Shown: piece by piece, positions 1-9,957 of the stretch
Numbering within the stretch: the stretch's first letter is position 1
Layout of the letters: every line of letters starts with the position of its first letter
Made by a program: the position numbers and the translations under genes
Notes under the pieces: model-generated
Told to the model about the DNA's origin: nothing
What the model saw: only the letters and a program-made list of their open reading frames with translations
Database searches by the model: none
From: Heminiphilus faecis
GTDB lineage: Bacteria > Bacteroidota > Bacteroidia > Bacteroidales > Muribaculaceae
Direction: 5' to 3'
Assembly: GCF_008728965.1 (NCBI RefSeq)
Contig: NZ_VSMC01000002.1
Span: 89,789 to 153,788 of the forward strand
DNA: 64,000 nt

Positions 1-2
1 AC

Positions 3-2162
3 GTGCTGAAGCGTATGCCGGGAATAGATGTGGCAAACAACGGCAAAATACAGTATCAGGGCGAGGATATAAACAAGTTCTATATCGAAGGCTCCGACCT
101 GCTCGGCGGGAAATACGGCATAGCCACCAACGGCATAAGCCACGACGATGTGGGAGCCGTGGAGGTAATGGAGAACCATCAGCCCATGCAGGTGCTGTCG
201 GGCATATCCTTCTCCGACAAAGCAGCTATAAACCTCAAATTGAAAAACAAGGCGAAGGCCACATGGACTTTTCACGGCGACGCCGGAGGAGGCTGGTCGT
301 GGCAGCCCGAAGGTGCGATATGGGACGGTGAGCTGTTCGCTATGGCCGTAATGCCTTCGTTTCAGAACATAACCACCTTGCGCACCAACAATACCGGAGA
401 GAACCTATCGTCATCGGGCACTGACTTCTTCGCCGGCCGGCGCCAGACAGGACTGAGCCGCTATATAGGCGTAGCCATGCCCGGAGTGCCTTCACTCAGC
501 GACAAGCGTACACTGTTTAACCGCTCATTTATTGTGTCGACTAACAGCCTGTGGAAATTCGGCAGAGGTGAGTTCAAGGCCAATATCGACTATTCTTTCA
601 ACCGCGTGATGGCCGATGCGTCAAACATCACGACGTACTTTCTTGATGAAGGAAACCGCATAATCACCGAAAACCGCAACGGCACGGAACATAGCCACTC
701 ACTCAGCGGCAAGTTCATATACGAGCTGAACCAAAAGACGGCGTTCATCAACAATACCCTCCGGACCAATATCGACTGGGATGATATGGACCTCACAACG
801 ACAGGCTCTATACCTAACACACAATCAGCAAGACTGCCTGATTATTATGTCACCAACAAGTTCAAGATGATTAAGCGTTTCAACGGACAGCATCTTATTA
901 CCTTCCAAAGCGTAAACGAATGGGAGTCGTTGCCACAGACGCTGAGTTTAAACACCGGCGGAGATACTTTCAGACAACACATCTCCGACCATGCTTTCTA
1001 TACTCAAGAAAGCGCGGCATACGCTTTCATAATAAAAGGTGTGACACTAAGCCTTGAGGGTGGTATAAAAGGTTATCTCCGCTCTATGGACTCGCGTTTG
1101 CCCGAATTGCCGGAGGAACTTCCCGGGCTGACTGAAAACATAGTCAACACAAACTATCTCACTGTTTATGCTATTCCTAAGTTTGAATACTGGGTGCGCC
1201 GGGTAAACCTGTCGCTCAACCTGCCCGTAAGTTATGCCCATTATAATTTTGACAAGACCATCGCAAACCGCGACGAGGTATATTTCTCTCCGTCACTCAG
1301 TTTCAACTGGAAACCTAACAACCGCTTTTCCGGCACTCTTCGCGGCGGACTTGGCCGGTCACCCATGGATCTCAATCTTATACATCCCGGCCTGATAATG
1401 ACAAACTATCGCACACTGAAGTCGGGTGTGGATAATTTTTATAACTCATCATCGCAGAATGTGTCGGCAAGCGTCAACTACAAGCACACCCGCTATGGTC
1501 TGTTTGCCAACGGCATGGCGATGCAGACATGGACCCGCCTCCCTTATACCATGGCACAGCAGCTTTACGGCGACTATGTGATCTACAGCTATGCCGATGC
1601 TAAAAACGACAGCAGAATGTTCATGGCTATGGGAAGTCTCGGCAAAACCCTCGACTTCATGCGCGGGAGCTGCAATGTAAACGGTTCGTTCAGCCGCAAC
1701 GAGTCGCAGTTGCTCTCGCAGGAGCAATCGGTCAACTCGGTCAGCACCGGCTGGAGCATCGGAGGCAAAATCAACGGCAATCCATGCCGGTGGTTCAGCT
1801 TCGACTATCGTATAGACTGGTCTGACAGCCGTCTGACAATAAACAGACAGAGCCAGTCATGGCTCTCGACGATGGAAAACGAGCTGAGCCTCACATTCAT
1901 TCCTCACCGTAAATGGCAATGGACTCTCAGCGGAGAGCATTACCGCAACGAACTGACCGAACATAATTATAAAAACATAGTGATGCTTGACACCAAACTG
2001 ACCTTTCAGCTCAACAAGAGGATAGAGTTTGCCACGTCGCTTACCAATATACTTAACAAGCGAAGCTACAACTACACCACTTACTCGCAACTCTCATCAT
2101 TCGAGAGCCAGCGGCAGCTCCGTGGCCGTCAGCTCCTATTCTCGATAACACTAAGAAAATAG
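3..2162 (+). CDS. TonB-dependent receptor, 5'-truncated by window edge
   Basis: The open frame runs off the left edge; the first visible residues (VLKRMPGIDV) are the start of a TonB receptor plug domain, so signal peptide and any carboxypeptidase-like N-terminal domain lie outside. The plug covers roughly the first 90 residues, followed by about 620 residues of alternating aromatic/polar beta-barrel strands ending in a terminal strand (LLFSITLRK) typical of outer-membrane barrels. It lies 5 bases before a GLPGLI gene in the same direction. Receptors of this carboxypeptidase-regulatory type often precede GLPGLI proteins in Bacteroidota. Substrate cannot be told from sequence. The family call is firm, the start is not in the window. 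Confidence 0.85.
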   Translation: MLKRMPGIDVANNGKIQYQGEDINKFYIEGSDLLGGKYGIATNGISHDDVGAVEVMENHQPMQVLSGISFSDKAAINLKLKNKAKATWTFHGDAGGGWSWQPEGAIWDGELFAMAVMPSFQNITTLRTNNTGENLSSSGTDFFAGRRQTGLSRYIGVAMPGVPSLSDKRTLFNRSFIVSTNSLWKFGRGEFKANIDYSFNRVMADASNITTYFLDEGNRIITENRNGTEHSHSLSGKFIYELNQKTAFINNTLRTNIDWDDMDLTTTGSIPNTQSARLPDYYVTNKFKMIKRFNGQHLITFQSVNEWESLPQTLSLNTGGDTFRQHISDHAFYTQESAAYAFIIKGVTLSLEGGIKGYLRSMDSRLPELPEELPGLTENIVNTNYLTVYAIPKFEYWVRRVNLSLNLPVSYAHYNFDKTIANRDEVYFSPSLSFNWKPNNRFSGTLRGGLGRSPMDLNLIHPGLIMTNYRTLKSGVDNFYNSSSQNVSASVNYKHTRYGLFANGMAMQTWTRLPYTMAQQLYGDYVIYSYADAKNDSRMFMAMGSLGKTLDFMRGSCNVNGSFSRNESQLLSQEQSVNSVSTGWSIGGKINGNPCRWFSFDYRIDWSDSRLTINRQSQSWLSTMENELSLTFIPHRKWQWTLSGEHYRNELTEHNYKNIVMLDTKLTFQLNKRIEFATSLTNILNKRSYNYTTYSQLSSFESQRQLRGRQLLFSITLRK

Positions 2163-2167
2163 CTTAT

Positions 2168-3010
2168 ATGAAACAGACAATTACATCTTTATTTATGTGT
2201 ATTGTGTCGATTGCCGCGATAGCACAACAGAAAGCCGACATAGAAGTCAGCTATACAGCTCACCATCCAAATATGCGCAACGGCAAAGACGACCTGACAA
2301 ACCAGTACATATTGATTGCCAATGCCAATGAGTCAAAATTCTTCTCGCCGATGACAGAATACATCGACTCGTTAAACTCGACTACCGACGGAAAAGCAAA
2401 ATATCAGGAAATAACCCGCAACGCTTACCTCGGAGGAAAAATGGATGATATACCACGGCCCGACGGATCATATTATGTTGTAAAATCACGCCCCGCAAAC
2501 AAAAGTCTGTATTACGACAACGCCGGACTTGAAAAATACTTTTATGAAGAGCCTCTACATGAATGGGACTGGGAGATAAGCGACTCGACCAAAACAATCC
2601 TCGGGTACGAGTGCATCGAGGCAACGACTATGTTCAACGGTCGCAAATGGACCGCATGGTTCACTCCCGAAATTCCACTTGACGCCGGACCATGGAAACT
2701 GGAAGGACTGCCCGGCCTTATTATGGAAGCAACTGCCGAAGGTGGCCAATACCGCTTTGAAACCACCGGATTACAACAGACCGACAAGCCTATACTTCCG
2801 GTCTATCTTGCAGACGAATACGAGAAAACCGACCGCATATCATATCTCAAAGCAAAACGTAACTTCCTCGACAATCCTCTTGGTCAAATCAATGCTAAAT
2901 TAGGCAATGAGGGTGTCACCATAAAAGACGAGAACGGCAATCACGTTCATGGCGGCTCCATATTCGCGCCATCTTCCATCGTCGACTTGATTGAAACAGA
3001 TTACAGATAA
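2168..3010 (+). CDS. GLPGLI family protein (first of tandem pair)
   Basis: 280 residues with an N-terminal signal peptide (about residues 1-19, ending AIAQQ). The family-naming motif GLPGLI is seen in the stretch WKLEGLPGLIMEA, preceded by the conserved WTAWF(T/A)PEIP block. GLPGLI proteins are exported proteins of unknown biochemical role found in Bacteroidota, commonly next to TonB-dependent receptors, as here. The gene follows the receptor by 5 bases and precedes a paralogue by 23 bases, so the three are probably co-transcribed. No catalytic residues are known for the family. Identity as a family member is secure; function is unknown. Confidence 0.88.
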   Translation: MKQTITSLFMCIVSIAAIAQQKADIEVSYTAHHPNMRNGKDDLTNQYILIANANESKFFSPMTEYIDSLNSTTDGKAKYQEITRNAYLGGKMDDIPRPDGSYYVVKSRPANKSLYYDNAGLEKYFYEEPLHEWDWEISDSTKTILGYECIEATTMFNGRKWTAWFTPEIPLDAGPWKLEGLPGLIMEATAEGGQYRFETTGLQQTDKPILPVYLADEYEKTDRISYLKAKRNFLDNPLGQINAKLGNEGVTIKDENGNHVHGGSIFAPSSIVDLIETDYR

Positions 3011-3033
3011 AAACATAATCCATCTATCAATTT

Positions 3034-3876
3034 ATGAACCAGACAATAACCGCTATCCTTATGTGTGTCATAGCAATGACTGCCGGCGCACAACAAAAGG
3101 CCCATATTATGGTCAGTTATGATGTCAAGGCCCTAAACTGGGAAACCGACACTGTGACCGGATGCCGCATGACACTCCTTGCCGGACCAGAGGAGTCAAA
3201 ATATTTCAACGACCTAAGTTTATGGTCTGACTCGATGTCGTCTACTCCAGAAGGCAAGAAAGAACTACAGCAGATAATCATGGCTGCCTGTATGACGCAG
3301 AGTCCCGAAGGAAGTATATCCATAGACTTGCGCAAAGGGCCGGTAAAGAATGTCTATACATATGTGTTCTGCAATAAAAACGACAACAGCCTAAGGCTCT
3401 ATGACAAATTTGCCGGCGAGTTGTGCTACTATGACGAGCCTATGGATGACATGCAATGGGAGATATGCGACTCCACCGCCAACATAATAGGCTATGAATG
3501 TGTAGCCGCCCGGACCGATTACCACGGCCGGGCATGGACTGCATGGTTTGCTCCGGAACTACCGTTGCCCTACGGACCATGGAAGTTCCACGGTCTGCCC
3601 GGTCTTATACTGAAAGCTGAAGCAGAATCAGGCTTCGAGTTTACAGCGACAGGCATAGAAAAGACCGACAAGACGATGACTCCAATGTATTCACACGACG
3701 AATACCAGAAAGTCGACAGAAAAAAAGCTCTTGCCGAAGCCGAGTATTACAATAATAACAAAGAAGCTATAATAAATGCCAAATTCGGCGGCAACGTGCA
3801 GTTTGAAAACAATCATGCAGACCGTCCCAAATACGACGCACTCAGATACGCATTGGAGCCCGATTATAAAAACTAA
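3034..3876 (+). CDS. GLPGLI family protein (second of tandem pair)
   Basis: Also exactly 280 residues. It has a signal peptide similar to that of the preceding gene (both begin M(K/N)QTIT and continue to AQQKA) and the motif stretch WKFHGLPGLILKA. Many blocks align between the two proteins (ESKYF, YDEPM..WEI.DST..I.GYEC, AWTAWFAPE), so the pair arose by tandem duplication followed by considerable divergence. A hairpin (3900-3928) follows the stop codon and probably ends the receptor-GLPGLI unit. Function is unknown. Confidence 0.87.
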   Translation: MNQTITAILMCVIAMTAGAQQKAHIMVSYDVKALNWETDTVTGCRMTLLAGPEESKYFNDLSLWSDSMSSTPEGKKELQQIIMAACMTQSPEGSISIDLRKGPVKNVYTYVFCNKNDNSLRLYDKFAGELCYYDEPMDDMQWEICDSTANIIGYECVAARTDYHGRAWTAWFAPELPLPYGPWKFHGLPGLILKAEAESGFEFTATGIEKTDKTMTPMYSHDEYQKVDRKKALAEAEYYNNNKEAIINAKFGGNVQFENNHADRPKYDALRYALEPDYKN

Positions 3877-3899
3877 TAAAAACTCGCGTATATGCTGAC

Positions 3900-3928
3900 G
3901 GACACCGGTGGCACCGCCATCGGTGTCC
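3900..3928 (+). terminator. Hairpin after the GLPGLI genes
   Basis: Arms GGACACCG (3900-3907) and CGGTGTCC (3921-3928) pair perfectly, with a nested GGC/GCC pairing inside the loop. It sits 24 bases after the stop codon. No real T-run follows, so termination is inferred from position and stem strength only. Confidence 0.45.
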
Positions 3929-3938
3929 CCATTTGACA

Positions 3939-3970
3939 TTTGTGTATGTTAGGTAATATCATTAAATTTG
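3939..3970 (+). promoter_or_regulatory. Bacteroidota-type promoter for the 5'-nucleotidase
   Basis: TTTG at 3939-3942, a 20-base spacer, then TAAATTTG at 3963-3970. This fits the Bacteroidota primary sigma consensus (TTTG, 19-22 bases, TAnnTTTG). It overlaps the most upstream in-frame TTG of the following gene, which argues that translation starts further down, at the ATG at 4018. Confidence 0.65.
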
Positions 3971-4017
3971 TATTTAATCTCCTGTATCAAATTATCGATT
4001 ACTTAAACACCTGCACA

Positions 4018-5472
4018 ATGAACCTGCGAAATATACTTACAGGGTGCGCGTTAGCCATTATTGCGATGGCAGCACCGGCAGAAGAGATTATCATACTTCA
4101 CACCAACGACACCCACAGCGCCCTCGACCCTGATGACAAAAACCTCGGAGGAGTCCTGAGGCGCAAAGTACTTATTGACAGCATACGCCAAGAAAAGCCC
4201 GGACGCGTGCTGCTCGTCGACTGCGGAGATGCCGTACAAGGCACCCTATATTACACACTTTATAAGGGTGAGGTGGAGCGCAAGATGATGAATGCCCTTG
4301 GCTATGACATAGCCATACTCGGCAACCACGAGTTTGACAACGGACTCGAAGTTCTTGCCAACGAGCTATCGCAGTTGGACGCAGATCTTATCACAACAAA
4401 CTACGACCTGAGTGAAACTCCGCTCGACAGCCTGTTCACGCCATATACGATAAAAACAATCGGAGACTGCAAAATAGGCTTTTTGGCAATAAACCTTGAT
4501 CCGAAAGGCATGATAGCCGACAGCAATGCGGGAAAAGTAAAATATACCGATGGTATAAAAGCGGCCAACGCCATGGCTTGGTACCTGCGCAATGTTGAGC
4601 ACACGGATAAGGTCATAGCACTTACCCATGTGGGCTACGACACACAAAATCCGCCCACACCGAGCGATATTGAACTGGCATCATCCACTGAAGGCATCGA
4701 CATAATAATAGGAGGACACTCCCATACTGCAGTGAACCCGTCAAAGTCAAGACCGGCATGGAAAGTACCAAACGCCGCAGGCGATACTGTACTTGTGGCA
4801 CAGGCCGGCAGCCGCGGACACTATCTCGGAGAGATAACTGTCGACAAGGACTCACCTCGCGCCGGTTATAGGCTCATAAGTGTTGACAAAAGACTCGACA
4901 ACCGCATAGACTCCGAAACCGCCGCCATACTATATCCCTACCGACAAGGTGTGGACTCGCTCAAGACGATGAAAATAGGCCGACTCGCTCAGGAATTTAC
5001 CGTAGGCAGCCAGCTTCTGCTCAACTGGGTGGCCGACGCCATGCGCGATATGGGCAGCCGGCTTACCGACCGCACAGTGGACGTCGCCATAGTCAACAAA
5101 GGCGGCATACGCCGGGGACTTCCCGCAGGACACATAACCAAAGAAATGATAATGACCATGCTGCCATTTGACAACAAACTTGTGGTGATGCAACTGACAG
5201 GGCGCGACCTTATGGCGTCGATCGATGTCATGAAAGGACGCGGAGGCGACGGCATAAGCGGCGGCGTTGACATATCATCCATAGACCCGGACAAAACGTA
5301 TACGGTGGTGACTATCGACTATCTCGCTCAAGGAGGCGATTACATGAAGCCTCTGACCCGGGGTAAAATCATGACACGAAGCGAAAAACGCCTTGACGAG
5401 ACCATGATAGATTATATCGAGGGACAACACAACCGTAAAATTACATATCGCGACGACCGTCCACGCATGTAA
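4018..5472 (+). CDS. 5'-nucleotidase / UshA-type metallophosphatase
   Basis: 484 residues from the ATG at 4018, chosen because the promoter at 3939-3970 overlaps the longer open frame and because this start gives a clean signal peptide (residues 1-22, ending MAAPAEE). The N-terminal calcineurin-like metallophosphatase domain has the metal ligands LHTNDTH (Asp31, His33), GDAVQGT, GNHEFDNG and GGHSHT. The C-terminal 5'-nucleotidase domain has GGIRRGLPAG and MLPFDNKLVVMQLTG. Such enzymes hydrolyse nucleotides or UDP-sugars in the periplasm to release phosphate and nucleoside. It is followed after about 54 bases by the GH3 fusion gene. Family is secure, substrate is not. Confidence 0.88.
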   Translation: MNLRNILTGCALAIIAMAAPAEEIIILHTNDTHSALDPDDKNLGGVLRRKVLIDSIRQEKPGRVLLVDCGDAVQGTLYYTLYKGEVERKMMNALGYDIAILGNHEFDNGLEVLANELSQLDADLITTNYDLSETPLDSLFTPYTIKTIGDCKIGFLAINLDPKGMIADSNAGKVKYTDGIKAANAMAWYLRNVEHTDKVIALTHVGYDTQNPPTPSDIELASSTEGIDIIIGGHSHTAVNPSKSRPAWKVPNAAGDTVLVAQAGSRGHYLGEITVDKDSPRAGYRLISVDKRLDNRIDSETAAILYPYRQGVDSLKTMKIGRLAQEFTVGSQLLLNWVADAMRDMGSRLTDRTVDVAIVNKGGIRRGLPAGHITKEMIMTMLPFDNKLVVMQLTGRDLMASIDVMKGRGGDGISGGVDISSIDPDKTYTVVTIDYLAQGGDYMKPLTRGKIMTRSEKRLDETMIDYIEGQHNRKITYRDDRPRM

Positions 5473-5526
5473 GTCCGGCATCATAAAACAACACGATTTT
5501 TCTAACACAATAAAACATCTTTTCAA

Positions 5527-8490
5527 TTGCGACGCATATACACACTTATGGTTCTGGCATTTACCGCAAGTGCCATGACACTTTACGCATCTGTCCCCGA
5601 CATGATGTCGGGAATAGACAGAAAGTCTTGTGACCGATGGGTCGACTCGGTATACCGGTCACTGACACTCCGTCAACGCATAGGACAGCTATTCGTACCC
5701 AAAGTAAGTCCGGCCAACATGACAGCCGCCCGCTCCACCATAGCCTCTTATGTCAAGACTCGAGGTGTAGGCGGACTGCTATTCAGCAAAGGCACGATAG
5801 AACAACATGCCGCACTCACGGACTACGCGCGCTCCATAGCCGACGTACCGCTGCTCATGACCCTTGATGGCGAATGGGGCCCGTCGATGCGCGTCACCGG
5901 CACCGTGCGCTATCCTTACAACATGAGCCTCGGAGCCATCGAAGACCCGCAACTGCTTTACGACTACGGACGCGAGACAGCACGCCAGTGCCGGTTACTC
6001 GGCATTCAGGTCAACTTCGCACCGGTTCTCGACGTCAACTCCAATCCGCAGAATCCGGTCATAGGCTTCCGCTCGTTCGGCGAGAATCCCAAGCGTGTTG
6101 CGGAACTCGGTCTCGCCTACTCGCGCGGCATTGAAAGCGGCGGAGTCATGGCTGTCGGCAAGCACTTTCCCGGACACGGCGATACCGACAACGACTCCCA
6201 CAAGACACTTCCGGCCATCAACCACGATGCCGCCAAACTCGACAGTGTGGATCTGTATCCGTTCAAGGAGTTCATAAATGCCGGATTGTCGGGCATAATG
6301 GTAGGCCATCTAAATGTACCGGCTCTCGACCCTTCGGGCATACCGTCATCATTGTCACAAAAAATAATAACCGGAGTGCTGAAAGACCGATTGGGTTTCG
6401 AAGGACTCGTATGGACCGACGGACTTGCCATGAAAGGAGCCAACATACCGGGAGTAAACAACTGTGTGGCCGCACTGAAAGCCGGCGTCGACATACTTCT
6501 CGAGCCAACGGCACTCGCAACCGACATCGATGCCGTATACAATGCAGTAAAATCGGGAGATATACCCGACAGTATAATAGAAAACCGCTGCAAGAAGGTG
6601 CTTGCATATAAATATATGTTCGGTCTGTCAGAAAAACAGCCAAAGGCTGTCAGCCCGTCTCTGAAGAAAGACCTCGTATCGCCCGAAGCCGAGGCGGTAA
6701 ACCGACGTCTCACAGCTGCAATGATGACCTGTGTCCAAAACTCGTCCGACCTGCTTCCGCTGCACAATCTCGACACAAACAGCATAGCTGTAGTAAATCT
6801 CGGAGAAGGACGTCAGAATACATTCACACGCTTCTGTGGAAAGTACGCGCAAGTCGACACTTACAGCGCTTCACCCGCCCTATCGCCCTCAACGGTCGAA
6901 GCCATAAAACGGCATAATACAGTCGTGGCGGCCGTATACAATGACAAAGCCTCCACCATAGCCGAACTGAAAAAGCTCGAAGACTGCAAAAATCTCATCA
7001 CGGTCTTCTTCATCAACCCCTATAAAGTGGCCCGTTTCGCACCGGTCGGGGCCAAGTCTATCATCATAGCATATGAGAATAACAAACTGACACAGGAATA
7101 CGGCGCACAAGCCATATTCGGCGGCATAAGAGTCAACGGCACCCTGCCGGTAGACATCAAAGGAGTAGCTCCTGCCGGAGCCTGCGTCGGGCTTCTCAAG
7201 ACACGTTTAGGCTACGAATCGCCTGCTGAAGCCGGCTTCAATCCCTCGGTAGAAAAGAGAATAGACTCGCTTGTAAGCGTGGGTCTGCGCACGGGAGCCT
7301 TTCCCGGATGTCAGGTACTGGTAGCCCGAAACGGCAACGTAGTCATCGACAAAAGCTACGGCTACACCGACAACACCAAGACACACCGCGTAAACGACTC
7401 AACCATTTATGATCTTGCCTCCGTAAGCAAAGTGGCCGGCACTCTGCCCGGGCTCATGCTCGCTTACGACCGTTCGTTATTCGAACTCGACTCTCCTGCA
7501 AGCCGCTACATACCCGGGCTTAAAGAGTGTGGCAAAAACGACATTACGGTAAAGGAGCTTTTATATCATGAGAGCGGCTATCCGGCAGCAATGAACGTCA
7601 TGAAACTCTTTATGGACACCGCCACCTATACGGGACGGCTGACTTCCAACCGCATGAGAGGGGCCAATACTATAAAAATAGCCCGCGGATTATACGGCAA
7701 TAATCAAGCCCGTCTACGTACCGATCTGACCTCTCATACTCCCGGCGAGAACTGCGACCGTCCTGCCGCAAAAGGGCTGTATGTGGGCAAAGCGGCCTAC
7801 GACACCATCATGGCGCGTATACATGCTATGGACCTGCGCGCCTCAAAATCGTACCGTTACTCCGACCTGAACTTCGCACTGCTGATGGAAATGGAACAAA
7901 ATCTTACGGGCATAAGCCATGACGAGTATGTGCACAAGGGCATTTACGCACCGCTCGGGGCCTGTCGCACAGGCTACCTGCCTTTGTCGCGCCATTCAGC
8001 CAAGGAGATAGCGCCCACAGAAAGCGACCGATTCATGCGCCGACAGCTTATACACGGTTACGTACACGACGAACTCGCCGCTTTCTCCGGCGGAGTACAA
8101 GGCAATGCAGGACTCTTTTCTACTGCCGGAGACCTTGCCAAATTATGTCAGATGTGGCTAAACGGAGGCAACTACGGCGGCAAAAAAATATTGTCGGCAA
8201 AGACCGTCAAGTTGTTTACCACCGCCAAGAGCCCTCGGTCGCGCCGCGGACTCGGCTTTGACAAGCCCGACATGGCCGACCCGGATAAGTCGCCTACTGC
8301 ACCACAGGCCGACGCCTCTACATTCGGACACATCGGCTTTACCGGTACGGGTTTCTGGGTCGACCCTGCCAACGGACTGATATACATATTTCTCAGCAAC
8401 CGTGTCAACCCGTCGCGCGACAACCGCGCTTTTACCACCCTTAATATAAGACCGGCCATAATGTCGGTGCTTTACGAAGCCATGAAATGA
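5527..8490 (+). CDS. GH3 beta-N-acetylhexosaminidase / serine beta-lactamase-like fusion
   Basis: 987 residues. The TTG at 5527 is preferred over the ATG at 5548 because it supplies the Arg-Arg n-region of the signal peptide (MRRIYTLMVLAF). Residues about 35-370 form a GH3 domain of the NagZ type, with KHFPGHGDT followed by DSH (catalytic His/Asp loop) and LVWTDGLAMKGA (nucleophile Asp). A degenerate middle domain follows (about 390-560). Residues about 575-985 form a beta-lactamase/esterase-like serine hydrolase with SVSK (Ser632, Lys635), a YSDLNF motif and a terminal GHIGFTG motif. The architecture is known in Bacteroidota and suggests periplasmic peptidoglycan or amino-sugar turnover; the actual substrate is inferred. 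Confidence 0.85.
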   Translation: MRRIYTLMVLAFTASAMTLYASVPDMMSGIDRKSCDRWVDSVYRSLTLRQRIGQLFVPKVSPANMTAARSTIASYVKTRGVGGLLFSKGTIEQHAALTDYARSIADVPLLMTLDGEWGPSMRVTGTVRYPYNMSLGAIEDPQLLYDYGRETARQCRLLGIQVNFAPVLDVNSNPQNPVIGFRSFGENPKRVAELGLAYSRGIESGGVMAVGKHFPGHGDTDNDSHKTLPAINHDAAKLDSVDLYPFKEFINAGLSGIMVGHLNVPALDPSGIPSSLSQKIITGVLKDRLGFEGLVWTDGLAMKGANIPGVNNCVAALKAGVDILLEPTALATDIDAVYNAVKSGDIPDSIIENRCKKVLAYKYMFGLSEKQPKAVSPSLKKDLVSPEAEAVNRRLTAAMMTCVQNSSDLLPLHNLDTNSIAVVNLGEGRQNTFTRFCGKYAQVDTYSASPALSPSTVEAIKRHNTVVAAVYNDKASTIAELKKLEDCKNLITVFFINPYKVARFAPVGAKSIIIAYENNKLTQEYGAQAIFGGIRVNGTLPVDIKGVAPAGACVGLLKTRLGYESPAEAGFNPSVEKRIDSLVSVGLRTGAFPGCQVLVARNGNVVIDKSYGYTDNTKTHRVNDSTIYDLASVSKVAGTLPGLMLAYDRSLFELDSPASRYIPGLKECGKNDITVKELLYHESGYPAAMNVMKLFMDTATYTGRLTSNRMRGANTIKIARGLYGNNQARLRTDLTSHTPGENCDRPAAKGLYVGKAAYDTIMARIHAMDLRASKSYRYSDLNFALLMEMEQNLTGISHDEYVHKGIYAPLGACRTGYLPLSRHSAKEIAPTESDRFMRRQLIHGYVHDELAAFSGGVQGNAGLFSTAGDLAKLCQMWLNGGNYGGKKILSAKTVKLFTTAKSPRSRRGLGFDKPDMADPDKSPTAPQADASTFGHIGFTGTGFWVDPANGLIYIFLSNRVNPSRDNRAFTTLNIRPAIMSVLYEAMK

Positions 8491-8528
8491 CTAAATGAGA
8501 GCAAAACACACATTTTTATTGAAAAATG

Positions 8529-8559
8529 TTAGGAATTTAAACTTTTTATTGTAACTTTG
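8529..8559 (+). promoter_or_regulatory. Promoter of glutamate dehydrogenase
   Basis: TAACTTTG at 8552-8559 matches the TAnnTTTG consensus exactly. TTAG at 8529-8532, 19 bases upstream, is one base off the TTTG element. The start codon is 41 bases downstream. Confidence 0.6.
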
Positions 8560-8600
8560 CCGCAAAACAACAGAATATTATCAATTTTAAGAAAGTTACA

Positions 8601-9932
8601 ATGAAAGCAACCGAAGTTTTGGACGACCTGCGTCGCCGTTTCCCCAATGAACCGGAATATCTTCAGGCAGTAGAAGAAGTTATAACAACAATCGAGGACG
8701 AGTACAACAAGCATCCCGAATTTGAACGATACAACCTTATCGAGCGTCTGTGTCTGCCTGACCGCATCTTCTCTTTCCGTGTATCATGGGTTGACGACAA
8801 AGGCAAAGTACAGAACAACATGGGCTACCGTATCCAGCACAACAACGCCATAGGCCCGTACAAGGGTGGCATCCGTTTCCACTCGTCGGTAAACCAGTCG
8901 ATTCTTAAATTTCTCGCCTTCGAGCAGACTTTCAAAAACTCGCTTACCACACTTCCCATGGGCGGCGGCAAAGGAGGCTCCGACTTCTCTCCCCGCGGTA
9001 AGAGCGACATGGAAGTCATGCGCTTCTGTCAGGCATTCATAGCAGAACTCTGGCGTCACATAGGCCCCGACACAGACGTACCCGCCGGCGACATAGGTGT
9101 GGGCGGACGCGAAGTCGGATACATGTACGGTATGTACAAAAAAATGGCCCGCGAATTTACCGGTACCTTCACCGGCAAGGGACTTGAGTTCGGCGGCTCG
9201 CTCATACGTCCTGAAGCTACCGGCTATGGCAACGTATACTTCCTGCTCAACATGCTCGCCACCCGCGGCATCGACATAAAAGACAAGGTAGTGGCTATAT
9301 CCGGCTCGGGCAATGTGGCCACCTACACCGCCAAAAAGCTCCTTGAACTCGGCGCCAAAGTCATAACCATGAGTGACTCCGACGGTTGCATCTACGTGCC
9401 CGAAGGGCTTACCAAAGAGCAGCTCGACTACATATTCAAGCTAAAGAACGAATATCGCGGCCGCATCCGCGAATTTGCCGAAGAGTATGGCTGCGAATAT
9501 GTCGAAGGCGGACGTCCGTGGGTATACAAGTGCGACATAGCCATGCCCTCGGCCACCCAGAACGAGCTTGACGGCGACGATGCCCGCACACTGCTTGCCA
9601 ACGGCTGTATAGCAGTCAGCGAAGGAGCCAACATGCCATCAACTCCCGAGGCTATCAAGGAATTCCTTAACGCCAAGATACTTTATGCACCCGGAAAGGC
9701 TGCCAACGCAGGCGGTGTATCGGTATCCGGTCTTGAAATGGCACAGAATTCACAGAAGCTCTCTTGGAGCGCCGAAGAGGTCGACAACAAACTTAAAGGC
9801 ATCATGGCCAATATCCACAGCCAGTGCGTAAAATACGGCAAAGACGGCGACTACATCAACTACGTGAAGGGCGCTAACGTAGCCGGCTTCATGAAAGTAG
9901 CCCGTGCTATGATGGCCCAAGGTATTCTGTAA
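8601..9932 (+). CDS. gdhA: NADP-type glutamate dehydrogenase
   Basis: 443 residues, the usual length of the hexameric bacterial enzyme that forms glutamate from 2-oxoglutarate and ammonium in the cytoplasm. The substrate-binding region reads GPYKGGIRFH and LPMGGGKGGSD with its conserved lysines, followed by PAGDIGVGGREVG. The Rossmann dinucleotide motif is seen at SGSGNVA, and the C-terminal region contains PGKAANAGGVSVSG. It has its own promoter (8529-8559) and a strong terminator (9958-9994), so it is monocistronic. It is the central ammonium-assimilating enzyme in Bacteroidales. NADPH preference is inferred from the family. Confidence 0.95.
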   Translation: MKATEVLDDLRRRFPNEPEYLQAVEEVITTIEDEYNKHPEFERYNLIERLCLPDRIFSFRVSWVDDKGKVQNNMGYRIQHNNAIGPYKGGIRFHSSVNQSILKFLAFEQTFKNSLTTLPMGGGKGGSDFSPRGKSDMEVMRFCQAFIAELWRHIGPDTDVPAGDIGVGGREVGYMYGMYKKMAREFTGTFTGKGLEFGGSLIRPEATGYGNVYFLLNMLATRGIDIKDKVVAISGSGNVATYTAKKLLELGAKVITMSDSDGCIYVPEGLTKEQLDYIFKLKNEYRGRIREFAEEYGCEYVEGGRPWVYKCDIAMPSATQNELDGDDARTLLANGCIAVSEGANMPSTPEAIKEFLNAKILYAPGKAANAGGVSVSGLEMAQNSQKLSWSAEEVDNKLKGIMANIHSQCVKYGKDGDYINYVKGANVAGFMKVARAMMAQGIL

Positions 9933-9957
9933 AATCCAAATTTCCCAATCAATATGT

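Noticed and set aside
3940..4017. Upstream TTG start for the 5'-nucleotidase
   Set aside because: It lies inside the predicted promoter, and the added residues destroy the clean signal peptide that begins at 4018.
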